This document shows positions 10,663 to 19,529 of a stretch of DNA of 19,715 nucleotides, in pieces. The notes under the pieces were generated by a model. It saw only the letters and a program-made list of their open reading frames with translations. It was not told the origin of the DNA and made no database searches. Within the stretch, counting starts at the first letter, position 1; the number at the start of each line of letters is the position of its first letter. This stretch comes from an uncultured Kiritimatiellota bacterium. Its GTDB lineage: Bacteria; Verrucomicrobiota; Kiritimatiellia; RFP12; UBA1067. The stretch lies in contig CAKTZI010000055.1 in the NCBI GenBank assembly GCA_934635385.1, positions 1-19,715 of the forward strand. The letters are read 5' to 3'. The position numbers and the translations under genes were made by a program.

Positions 10663-11247
10663 ATGCGAAACGCGACAATCGAACGCAACACGAAAGAGAC
10701 GCAGGTCATGCTCGCGCTCAACCTTGACGGGTCGGGCGAGGGCGAGATCGAGACGGGCATCGGCTTCTTTGACCACATGCTGGAGCTGCTGAAGAAGCAC
10801 GCGCTCATCGACCTCGCGGTCAAGGCGACGGGCGACCTGCACGTCGACTACCACCACACGGTCGAGGACGTCGGGCTCGTCTTCGGCAAGGCGCTGAACG
10901 CCGCGCTCGGCGACCGCAAGGGGCTGACGCGCTACGGCTTCGCCTCGATCCCGATGGACGAGGCCCTGTGCGAGACGTCGCTGGATCTCGGCGGGCGACC
11001 GTTCCTCGTGATGCAGTGCGCGATGAAGCACATGTTCGTGAAGGACTTCGAGGTGAAGCTCGTCGAGGAGTTCTTCCGCGCCGTCTCGGTCGAGGCGCGC
11101 GCGAACATCCACCTGCGGCAGGTCTACGGCGACGAGACGCACCACGTCTGCGAAGGGCTGTTCAAGAGCTTCGCCCGCGCGCTGCGCCAGGCGAAGGCGA
11201 TCGACCCGCTGGAGAAGGGTGTGCCGAGCTCGAAGGGCGTCATCTGA
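10663..11247 (+). CDS. hisB: Imidazoleglycerol-phosphate dehydratase (HisB, monofunctional)
   Basis: This enzyme dehydrates imidazole glycerol phosphate to imidazole acetol phosphate, the sixth step of histidine biosynthesis. At 194 aa it is the monofunctional form without the histidinol phosphatase domain. The N-terminus (MRNATIERNTKET) aligns with usual HisB starts and fixes the ATG. The manganese-binding signatures are HHTVED (His64, His65, Glu68) and HHVCEG (His160, His161, Glu164); GIGFFDHML precedes them. It opens a four-gene run ending in hisA, separated from the next gene by 48 bases. Other his genes are not in this window. Confidence 0.97.
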   Translation: MRNATIERNTKETQVMLALNLDGSGEGEIETGIGFFDHMLELLKKHALIDLAVKATGDLHVDYHHTVEDVGLVFGKALNAALGDRKGLTRYGFASIPMDEALCETSLDLGGRPFLVMQCAMKHMFVKDFEVKLVEEFFRAVSVEARANIHLRQVYGDETHHVCEGLFKSFARALRQAKAIDPLEKGVPSSKGVI

Positions 11248-11295
11248 AATCTTTTCCACCACATCAGCCACACACGGCAAGGAGACAACACAGAC

Positions 11296-12197
11296 ATGAC
11301 GAGACGGAATTTTCTGGTCGGTGCGACGGCGGCGGGGCTCGCCGGCTGCGTGACGGCCGCGAACGGGAAGAAGGAGGCGAAGATCCTCTTCGGCGCCTGC
11401 CGAGGGCCGAACGACGTTGCGCTCCTGAAGCGCGTCGGCTACGATTTCTGGGAATGGGGAGTCGGCGCGGCGTTCGACCCGACGAAGGGCGCGGACTGGT
11501 GGCGGAAGCAGCGCGATCTCATCCAGTCCCAGCCGCTGCCGCTCCGGAGCTGCAACGGCTTCATCCCCGGCACGTTCCGGCTGACGGGGCCGCAGGCCGA
11601 CTTCGAGCCGGCTCTCCGCTATGCCGAGACGGCGTTGCGGCGCGCCGAGGAAGTCGGCGTGAAGACGCTCGTCTTCGGTTCGAGCGGCGCGCGCAACGTA
11701 CCGGGCGACATCCTCGCCAAGGACGCGAAAGACCGTCCCGACACGGAGAGGGGCCGCGACCAGTACCGCGACTTCTGCGCGGAACTCTGCCGCCGCGTCG
11801 CCGACCTGAAGACGGTCACGGTCGTCGTCGAGCCGCTGCGTCCGAAGGAATCGAACATCGTCAACTACGTCTGGCAGGGCGTCCAGATCTGCGAAGAGGT
11901 CGGCTCGCCGCGCCTCGCCCAGCTCGCGGACATCTTCCACATGATGATGGGCCGCGAGTCGGCGGACTCGCTGCGCCTCGCCGGCGCGCGCCTGAAGCAC
12001 TGCCACATCGCCTCCTATGGGACGCGCAACTTCCCCGGAAGCGAACCCGAGACGGTCGACCGCTTCCGCCCCTACTTCGACGCGCTCAAGGCCATCGGCT
12101 ACACGGGCGGCGTCAGCTGCGAATGCGGCTGGGGCGCAAAGGGCGACCTCGAAAAGAATCTTGAAACTGCACTCACTACCATGAAAGGACTCATCTG

Positions 12198-12198
<1 letters not shown>
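11296..12198 (+). CDS. Tat-signal sugar phosphate isomerase/epimerase-like TIM barrel protein
   Basis: This is a 300-aa protein of the xylose isomerase-like TIM-barrel (AP endonuclease 2) superfamily. The N-terminus carries a Tat motif (TRRNFLVG) and then a lipobox-like LAGC (Cys18), so it is probably an exported, folded, lipid-anchored enzyme. Likely metal ligands fall at the expected positions: Glu179 (VVVEPL), Asp212 (LADIFHM), His235/His237 (LKHCHIA) and Glu276 (CECGW). AGGAG upstream supports the ATG. Its stop shares a base with the Gfo/Idh/MocA gene start, a pairing typical of periplasmic sugar oxidation/isomerisation modules. The substrate is unknown. Lying between hisB and hisA, it has no obvious link to histidine synthesis. 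Confidence 0.88.
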
Positions 12199-13616
<1,418 letters not shown>

Positions 13617-13625
13617 AGGGGGCGG

Positions 13626-14351
13626 ATGGTCATCTTACCGGCAATCGACCTGAAGGACGGGAAATGCGTGCGCCTCCGCCAGGGGCGCGCGGACGACGTG
13701 ACGGTCTACGGCGACGACCCGGCGGCCCAGGCGAAGGACTGGGCCGAGCAGGGCGGCCGCGAGCTGCACGTCGTCGATCTCGACGGCGCGTTCGCGGGCA
13801 CGCCCAGGCACGCGGCCGTCATCGCGCGCATCATCGCGGCGTTCGGCGGCCCCGTCGAAGTCGGCGGCGGCCTGCGGACGCCGGAGGCGCTCGCGGCGGT
13901 CATCGAGGCGGGCGCGGCGCGCGCGATCATCGGCTCGGCGGCGCTGGACGACCCGGAGTTCCTCTCGAACGCCGTCGAGCTCTACGGCGAGAAGATCGCC
14001 GTCGGCATCGACGCGCGCGACGGGTTCGTCCAGACGAAGGGCTGGGTCGAGACGACGCGCGTGAAGGCGACGGAGCTCGCGGCGGCGGTCGCGCGGCTCG
14101 GCGTGAAGACGATCATCTACACCGACACGGCGACGGACGGCATGCTGGGCGGGCCGAACCTGACGCAGATGGCGTCCATCTGCGACGCCGCGCCGACGTG
14201 CCAGATCACGGCTTCGGGCGGCGTGTCGTCTCCGTTCGACATCGAGAACCTGAAGGCGCTGGAGCGCCCGAACCTGCGCGCGGCCATCGTCGGCAAGGCG
14301 CTCTACGACGGCCGCACGACGCTGAAGGAGATGAACGTCGCCGCGCTCTGA
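13626..14351 (+). CDS. hisA: Phosphoribosylformimino-5-aminoimidazole carboxamide ribotide isomerase (HisA)
   Basis: HisA performs the Amadori rearrangement of ProFAR to PRFAR, the fourth step of histidine biosynthesis. The 241-aa (beta-alpha)8 barrel has LPAIDLKDGKCVRL with catalytic base Asp8, VEVGGGLRT, catalytic acid Asp129 in VGIDARDG, TDTATDGMLGGPN and ITASGGVSS. Length and motifs are normal, and a PriA-type bifunctional role is not indicated. AAAGGGGGCGG just upstream supports the ATG at 13626. It is probably cotranscribed from the hisB promoter through the two Tat-enzyme genes. hisF and hisH are not adjacent. Confidence 0.97.
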   Translation: MVILPAIDLKDGKCVRLRQGRADDVTVYGDDPAAQAKDWAEQGGRELHVVDLDGAFAGTPRHAAVIARIIAAFGGPVEVGGGLRTPEALAAVIEAGAARAIIGSAALDDPEFLSNAVELYGEKIAVGIDARDGFVQTKGWVETTRVKATELAAAVARLGVKTIIYTDTATDGMLGGPNLTQMASICDAAPTCQITASGGVSSPFDIENLKALERPNLRAAIVGKALYDGRTTLKEMNVAAL

Positions 14352-14372
14352 CGTAGCGGCCATCGAACGGCT

Positions 14373-15052
14373 GTGAAGACGATTCTGGCGATTGTGTCCG
14401 GGACGCGCCAGTCTTGCCGAGACCGTCTGCAGGGCGTTCATCAGTATGCCCGTGACCACGGGTATCATGTTCAGGTCGTCGAGCGGCTCTTCCGAAAGGT
14501 CAATGTCCGGGAACTGCTGGACACGTGGCGACCTGTCGGCGTCGTCGCCGAGTGCGGCGCCGGCGGCGCGGAGCTAGTGCCACAGGCGTTCGGGAAGATT
14601 CCCGTCGTCTACATTGACGCGGATGCGAAACAGTTTGGGCGTAGCTTCTATGTCTGTCTGGACACCGCAAGCGTCGGCCAGATGGCGGCCGAATACCTAC
14701 GCGTGGACGGGATCGCGTGGACGGTGCGCTTGAATACATTCGGCGGCACGCGCACGAGGGCATTGGCGTCGGAAACGTCGTGCGCGCAATGGGGCTGCCG
14801 CGACGGACGGCTGAGCTGCAGTTCCGCAAGGTGGTGGGGCAGAGCATTCTGGACGTGATCAACGACGTGCGCTTCGCGAAGGTCTTTGACTTGCTCGCCA
14901 ATCCGCGTCAGTCGCTCAAGGCGATACACGACTTCTGCGGATTCCCGACGGCGAGCGCGTTGCGCAAGGCGTTCCGTCGCCGGATAGGTCTCTCGATGAG
15001 CGACTGGCGCGACCGCAGAACCGGTGAACGGCTTGCGCAAAAGGGACGCTGA
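14373..15052 (+). pseudogene. XylR/AraC-type transcriptional regulator, internally deleted and frameshifted
   Basis: The first part (GTG at 14373 to about 14699, 109 codons) encodes the start of a LacI/PBP1-type sugar-binding domain: KTILAIVSGTRQSCRDRLQG ... GKIPVVYIDA ... GQMAAEYL. From about 14714 to 15052, in another frame, comes an AraC-type HTH: VDGALEYIRRHAHEGIGV ... FDLLANPRQSLKAIHDFCGF ... FRRRIG. Intact XylR-type regulators are about 380-390 aa. Here roughly 160-170 residues of the ligand domain are missing. The frames meet at an 11-bp direct repeat with 14-bp offset; omitting 14 bp joins the two frames. No good Shine-Dalgarno sequence precedes the GTG. It probably once controlled the sugar genes downstream. 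An assembly error at the junction is an alternative. Confidence 0.8.
14700..14724 (+). repeat. 11-bp direct repeat at the regulator frameshift
   Basis: CGCGTGGACGG occurs at 14700-14710 and again at 14714-14724, separated by GAT. The 14-bp period shifts the reading frame by two. It coincides exactly with the point where homology jumps from the sugar-binding domain to the AraC domain. Confidence 0.85.
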
Positions 15053-15087
15053 TTTCGGCTCTTTTTGTCACGCCCCAGGGGCGTCCC

Positions 15088-15104
15088 CTGTGGTATAATA
15101 TCCG
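15088..15104 (+). promoter_or_regulatory. Extended -10 promoter upstream of the small exported peptide
   Basis: CTGTGGTATAAT has its hexamer at 15094-15099 with extended TG. The predicted +1 is about 15105. A 13-bp palindrome (CGCCCC-A-GGGGCG, 15071-15083) occupies the position of a -35 region, where none is recognisable, and could be an operator. Confidence 0.72.
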
Positions 15105-15133
15105 CGACATTCCTGAACAGCGTTCAGATGTCG
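15105..15133 (+). promoter_or_regulatory. Predicted 5'-terminal hairpin of the small-peptide leader
   Basis: CGACAT (15105-15110) and CTGAAC (15113-15118) pair with GTTCAG (15122-15127) and ATGTCG (15128-15133). This gives 12 base pairs, a 2-nt TC bulge and an AGC loop. It starts five bases after the -10 hexamer, the same geometry as the potD leader. An A-rich leader with AAAGGGAAG follows. As DNA it is also a dyad that a regulator could bind. Confidence 0.65.
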
Positions 15134-15167
15134 AAGGCTCAAACGGATGAACAGAAAGGGAAGTCCA

Positions 15168-15404
15168 ATGGTAATGGTAAAGAGCAAAGTCTGCACCGCG
15201 CTGTGCGGCGTCATCGCCGGTGCGGCGGTGGCCGGCACGGTCACGGTCATTTCGGAAAACGCCATTTCGCTCGCGAGCGGCGGCCGGATGTCGGCTTCGC
15301 CCGAGACCCTGCCGAGCCTTGACTCGCGCACGAAGACGGTTGTCTGCTCCAACGCCTCGAACATCGACGCGCGAAAGCAGGGGCTGTTCTTCTGCATCCG
15401 ATGA
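15168..15404 (+). CDS. Small putative exported peptide, unknown function
   Basis: The 78-aa product is not recognised. A basic start (MVMVKSK) is followed by a hydrophobic stretch (ALCGVIAGAAVAGTVTVI, about residues 10-27), consistent with a signal peptide or single membrane anchor. A polar tail follows with two further cysteines (VVCSN, FFCIR). AAAGGGAAG at 15155-15163 favours ATG 15168; 15147 and 15174 are in-frame alternatives. It has its own promoter and a 5' hairpin leader, which argues that it is expressed. It precedes the secreted FGE-like gene and could be a leader or partner for it, or a truncated remnant. Function is unknown. Confidence 0.6.
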   Translation: MVMVKSKVCTALCGVIAGAAVAGTVTVISENAISLASGGRMSASPETLPSLDSRTKTVVCSNASNIDARKQGLFFCIR

Positions 15405-15461
15405 CATTCCCCCCCCCAAAAAAAAACTCTCACTCAACTCTCAACCCCAAACCCCCAATAA
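15404..15461 (+). promoter_or_regulatory. 58-nt G-free, C/A-rich leader with C9-A9 homopolymers
   Basis: No G occurs from 15404 to 15461. It contains nine C (15409-15417) directly followed by nine A (15418-15426), then CT/CA-rich sequence. It separates the small peptide from the FGE-like gene. A C-rich, G-poor single strand fits a Rho-utilisation or unstructured translation-leader role (inference), and the homopolymers could slip. Confidence 0.6.
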
Positions 15462-15473
15462 GGAACACAACAC

Positions 15474-16796
15474 ATGAAAACGACACTCATCTCACTCGCC
15501 GCCGCAGCCTGTGCGGCGACATCCTTCGCGGACGAAGCCGCCGTGCCGACGCTCTCGAACGTCACGCTGTCCCAGTCCGGCACCATCGTCACGGTCTCGT
15601 ATACGCTGGCGAACGGCCCGGCCGTCATCACCGCCGACATCCTCACGAACGCGGTGGATGCGGCGCAGGGCGTGTCCATTGGTGCGCAGAACTTCCGCAA
15701 TCTCAGGGGCGACGTGAACAAGATCGTCATGGAGGACGGAACGCACACGATCACATGGCGGCCGCACCGTTCCTGGCCTGACCACCTGATCACGGACAAT
15801 TCCGTCCGAGCTCGCCTGACGGCCTGGGCGACGAACACGCCGCCGCCCTACATGGTCGCCGACCTGGCGAATGGCGAACGCCGCTACTATGCGTCGGAGG
15901 ACGCGCTGCCGGGCGGCCTGCACGAGAACCCCGAGTACAAGCTGACCAAGGTCGTCATGCGGCGCATCGAGGCCGCCGGGAAGTCGGCGGTCATTGGGTC
16001 GAAGGTGGAACTCGGCTATAGCTCTGCCGAGTATTCCTACACGGTCACGTTTGACGCCGATTACTACATCGGTGTGTTCGAGGTGACGCGCGGCCAGTGG
16101 GCACAGTTCGATTCGGCGCGTTCAAACGGCTTCAACGTCGAGAGCGCATTCCGCCCGATGGCCAATGCCTCCTACGCGCAGGTTCGCTGGAACAAGGTTT
16201 CGGAAGAATGGGGCAATGATGGGACGGTGGCCGACTGGCCGGCTGCGCCGCGCGAATCCTCGTTCCTCGGACGATGCCGGACGGCGACGGGCATCGACTT
16301 CGACCTGCCGACGGCTGCGCAGTGGGAATACGCCGCGCGCGGCGGCTTTGGCGAGGGCTACTGGGGCGACGGCTCTCCGATTGTCGGGACTGAGGCCGAT
16401 GCCAATCTCGACCGATTGGGTCGTTATGCGAAAAACGGCGGTCAGGTGAGCGATGACTTCGCCGCGAACAGGGACATCGAGCAGACGGCGTGGACGAGCG
16501 CGAACGGCACGGCGGTCGTCGGCAGCTACAGACCGAACGGCTATGGGCTCTACGACATGCACGGCAACGTCCGTGAGTGGGTCTTGGACTGGTGGTACGA
16601 CAATCCGTCGGCGTTCACCGACGCGCCGCCGAGCGTGCCGCAGACGACCTCACGCCTCTGTACGGTGCGCGGAGGGCATTGGAACGACGTCTCTGTCGGT
16701 TGCCGTGCGGCAGCCCGAGCGGCCAAGGCGGGTACGCCCGCCGCGAAGGACATCTACACGGGTCTGCGCCTGGCCGCGCCTTGCATCGCCAAATAA
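15474..16796 (+). CDS. Secreted formylglycine-generating-enzyme-like (SUMF1/FGE-sulfatase domain) protein
   Basis: This is a 440-aa exported protein. The signal peptide MKTTLISLAAAACAATSFA is followed by a beta-rich N-terminal domain (about 22-150; VPTLSNVTLSQSG). The FGE-sulfatase domain follows: VFEVTRGQWAQF near 205, DLPTAAQWEYAARGG (277-291), GLYDMHGNVREWVLDWW (358-374), RGGHW (399-403) and GLRLA. In true FGE two copper-binding cysteines follow RGGSW. Here the second aligns with Cys410, but the first position is Asp405. Sulfatase-activating activity is therefore doubtful and a lectin-like or structural role is possible. AAGGAA precedes the ATG. No sulfatase gene is nearby. It follows the small peptide after a G-free leader, and the damaged GH gene starts a few bases after its stop. 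Confidence 0.88.
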   Translation: MKTTLISLAAAACAATSFADEAAVPTLSNVTLSQSGTIVTVSYTLANGPAVITADILTNAVDAAQGVSIGAQNFRNLRGDVNKIVMEDGTHTITWRPHRSWPDHLITDNSVRARLTAWATNTPPPYMVADLANGERRYYASEDALPGGLHENPEYKLTKVVMRRIEAAGKSAVIGSKVELGYSSAEYSYTVTFDADYYIGVFEVTRGQWAQFDSARSNGFNVESAFRPMANASYAQVRWNKVSEEWGNDGTVADWPAAPRESSFLGRCRTATGIDFDLPTAAQWEYAARGGFGEGYWGDGSPIVGTEADANLDRLGRYAKNGGQVSDDFAANRDIEQTAWTSANGTAVVGSYRPNGYGLYDMHGNVREWVLDWWYDNPSAFTDAPPSVPQTTSRLCTVRGGHWNDVSVGCRAAARAAKAGTPAAKDIYTGLRLAAPCIAK

Positions 16797-16805
16797 GAAA
16801 GGATG

Positions 16806-18670
16806 ATGTCGATGACAGCCGCCCTGCTCGCCCTTGCCCTGATTGCCTTTCCCGAACGCCGCAACGTGTTTACGACGGCGGACGACGTGCGCCTCGCGGC
16901 GGCGCGTCCGGCCGTCTACGAGCTGCGGAACGCGACCGGGAGCCTGACGCGGAAGGGCGTGGCCGTCGATTCGCTTCCGTCTGGGCGGGTTTGCGCTCGA
17001 CTTCGGGCGGCTGCCGCTGGGCTTCTACCGGCTGTGGCAGAAGGGCGGGGCGGAAGTGGCGCGGTTCGCCGTCGTACCGACCGATCTGCAGCGGACGGCG
17101 GCGGGGTCTGTCGCACAGCTGGATTTCGGGCGCAACGGCCACTGGGATCGGGCGCGGAACGAACGGTGCGCGCGCATGGCCGCGCTGGCGGGCGTGACGT
17201 GGGTGCGCGAGCGGTTCGGCTGGGGGTGGGCGAGCTGGGAGCCGGAACGCGGCGTGTGGAACACGGACGGCATGATGCCGTTCCTGGGGCCGGAGCGCGA
17301 GGCCGGGCTGAAAGTGATGTGCCACTTCATGGGTCTGCCGCGCTGGGCGGCGGCGGCAGGCGAATCGGGCTACGGGGCCGACCTGCGCGACACATACCGC
17401 TCGTCTGCGGCGATCGCCGAACGGCTGAAGGATTATGTCCGCATCTGGGAATACAGGAACGAACCCGACAGCTGGCCGTTCGGACGTGGCCCGGCGGAGA
17501 ACTGCTCGGCCGGGCAGAAAGCCCTCTTCCTCGGCGTCAAGTCGTTTGACCCGCAACTGCCGGTGACGACATTCTCGCCGTCCAGTTTCGCCAACCGCGA
17601 CTTCATCGACGACTGCCTCGCGAACGGTGCGGGCGGGTGCAGCGACTACCACCGGGCGATGTCACGGCTGTGCTGTGGGCGAAAGGTGACGCGGCGTTTC
17701 CGAAACTTCGGCAGACGGGCGTCTTCGCGCTGACGGGCGACGCTTTCGCGAAGCCGCCGGAACGCCTGGGGACAAGCCCCGTCTTCGTGCGCATGGAGTC
17801 CGTCCCCGCACTCCAAAATGATTCCGCGCCGTTTGCCGGCCCCTATCGTCGCCCCAACCCGGCGAAAGTCTCGCGGATTGTGATGGACTTCGTGCGTGAC
17901 AAGGCGGACGGCCCGTTCCGCGTCAACACACACCGTCGGCAGATTCTGACACAGAACGGGCAGACCGTCTCCGGCGTTCTCAACATCTACAACTTCGGCG
18001 ACAAGCCGTTCACGGGGACGGTTCGCGGCGTGTTACCGGAGCGATGGTCAGGCCCAGACGGTTTTGCAGTCGAGGTGCCGCCGATGGGGCGCGTGAAGAA
18101 GGCCGTGTCCTTCACCTCGCCGACAGGCAGTTTCACCGGCGCACACCGCGTCGGATTCGAGACGGACGGCGGGGCGAGCGTGGCGTACGCGACGTTTGAG
18201 CGTGCGCCGGAGCTGGATGCCGAGAAAGTCTGCGACTTGACGGATGCCGTCGTCACGGAAGTCGCGCAGAACAGGATGGCGTTGAAAGACGGTGTGCTGA
18301 CATATGAATTCTCGGGGCAGCCGCTCTGCGCATTCCTGACGGCGGACGTGCCGGCTTCGGCCGGTCGGGCGGACGGTCTCCTGTTCACGCTACGGCGGAT
18401 GAAGGCTGCGGACGGACAGCCGGAAACCAGTTTCGCGTACATTGACGTGGTGGCAATCGACAAGTCCGGCAGGGAATCGTGGCTTCAGCCCAACATCTTC
18501 CCGCTCTTTCTGGACGGTGTGGAGGAGGAATGCCACTGCATCCGCTTTGACCGCCTGTCGCCGAAGATTGCGCCCGAAGACGTGGCGAAGGTTCAGATTC
18601 GGTTCAACACGTTCGGCGGCTGCAAAGGCCGGACGCAGCTCAGGGACTTCTCGCTCTGGCGCAGCCGCAG
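16806..18670 (+). pseudogene. Clan GH-A glycoside hydrolase (GH39/GH5-like), frameshifted and internally deleted
   Basis: This is a remnant of a secreted glycosidase. A signal-like start (MTAALLALALIAF; ATG 16803, 16806 or 16812) leads into a beta domain. A stray T at about 16980 shifts the frame; without it the sequence reads DSLPLGGFALDFGRLPLGF without a break. A GH-A barrel follows in the new frame: VTWVRERFGWGWASWEPERG, VMCHFMGLPRW, and RIWEYRNEPD with the probable acid/base Glu at 17461-17463. At about 17648-17660 homology jumps, with another frame change, to the C-terminal beta domain (GDVTAVLWAKGDAAF ... LGTSPVFVRMESV) and a beta-sandwich ending QLRDFSLWR. The barrel half carrying the nucleophile is missing. 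The fold is clear; the GH family number is uncertain. Confidence 0.75.
18636..18662 (+). repeat. 27-bp repeat, copy 1 (QLRDFSLW junction)
   Basis: This copy matches 19290-19316 at 24 of 27 positions and encodes QLRDFSLWR. It lies where the GH-A remnant gives way to the GH32-like remnant. Confidence 0.8.
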
Positions 18671-19271
18671 TCTCGTTTCTTCTTTTCGGGCGGCGCGTTC
18701 CTGGACGAGGACAGGGCCTGCTAACTGAGCTATTGGATGCTGTGGGGGGCGCGGGGACTGGGCCTTGTCAAGAGCGACGGGCGAAACTACACGAAGTGGA
18801 CGCACGCACGTTGGGCATTTCGGTGCCGGAAGAACTCAAGTCGTTGCGCGGACAGGAGATTCCAGGTCCGTCGCAAGGCATCGACGACGACTGCTGTGAA
18901 CTGGATCTTGAACTTGACTTTGAAGCCGCCCAGACATTCGCGCTGGAAGTTCGTCGGTCGGACGACGGATCGGAGTGTGCCGTCATTCGGTATGACCAGA
19001 TGGCGGGTGAACTGGTCTTCGACTTGTCGCGGGCGGGCACGAAGATCGCCAACGACTTCTTCCAGAGCACGTCCGTCGAACGCGCATCGTTTCGGCTTGC
19101 GGACGGCGAAAGCTTGCGCTTGCGCGTCTTCATTGACGGCGACATCGTTGAGGTCTTCGCCAATGATCGGCAGGCGCTCGCGCGACAGGTTCACGCGCGG
19201 CGCTGTTCGCGCGGCATCCGTCTTGTCGGCGCACAGCCGTTGTCATTCAAGGCCTACTTGTTACGCAGAAC
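18665..19271 (+). pseudogene. GH32-like glycosidase remnant (N-terminal piece fused to C-terminal beta-sandwich)
   Basis: One frame opens with SRFFFSGGAFLDED, a TAA at 18722-18724, then LSYWMLWGARGLGLVKSDG, resembling a propeller segment of GH32/GH43 enzymes. The stop fits a Tyr codon (TAC) changed to TAA. In another frame, from about 18780, VDARTLGISVPEELKSLRGQ and ESLRLRVFIDGDIVEVFAND match the GH32 C-terminal beta-sandwich (PEEL..LRG; VEVFANDRQ). Between them most of the catalytic propeller is absent. The homology ends near SFKAYLLR. It is therefore at least a deletion plus a nonsense mutation. Fructan specificity cannot be claimed. Confidence 0.7.
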
Positions 19272-19289
19272 GAATCAGGATTCTGTCGG

Positions 19290-19316
19290 CAGCTCAAGGA
19301 CTTCTCGCTTTGGTGC
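19290..19316 (+). repeat. 27-bp repeat, copy 2 (QLKDFSLW junction)
   Basis: This is the second copy of the 18636-18662 repeat, encoding QLKDFSLWC. It lies where the GH32-like remnant gives way to the GH43-like fragment, in the same open frame as that fragment. Confidence 0.8.
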
Positions 19317-19490
19317 GGACATCGGAGCGAATGGCAACTGAAAGGTCAACTTTGCATGTCGAAGCCTGGCTGGATGTGTCTGGACGGGACGCTCTGGGTC
19401 GAGAACGGCAAGTCGTGGATGGTGTTCTGCCACGAGTGGTGCCAGACGGGGAACGGGCGCATAATGGCCGCGCCGATGGTCCGAATGTGG
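19290..19490 (+). pseudogene. GH43-like glycosidase fragment
   Basis: An open frame without a credible start continues from QLKDFSLWC into KPGWMCLDGTLWVENGKSWM and VFCHEWCQTGNGRIMAAPM. The DGTLWVENGK...MVFCHEW pattern resembles one propeller blade of GH43-type enzymes. Homology stops at about 19475-19490, where the sequence runs into the palindrome upstream of the transposase. Only about 40 residues of recognisable protein remain, so it is non-functional. The family assignment is from memory of the motif and is moderate in strength. Confidence 0.55.
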
Positions 19491-19504
19491 GGACGATGCG
19501 GGGA

Positions 19505-19526
19505 CAGGCCCCGCCGGCGGGGCCTG
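19505..19526. repeat. 22-bp perfect palindrome upstream of the RAYT gene (candidate REP hairpin)
   Basis: CAGGCCCCGCC (19505-19515) is followed at once by its reverse complement GGCGGGGCCTG (19516-19526). It sits at the edge of the GH43 fragment and about 130 bases before the RAYT start. GGGGAC occurs twice just before it (19488 and 19499 areas). It could be a REP-type sequence processed by the transposase or a terminator-like stem; no T-tract follows. Confidence 0.7.
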
Positions 19527-19529
19527 AAC

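Noticed and set aside
15062..15083. Terminator between the regulator pseudogene and the small peptide
   Set aside because: The T-run lies before, not after, the palindrome on the + strand. On the minus strand an A-run would follow it.
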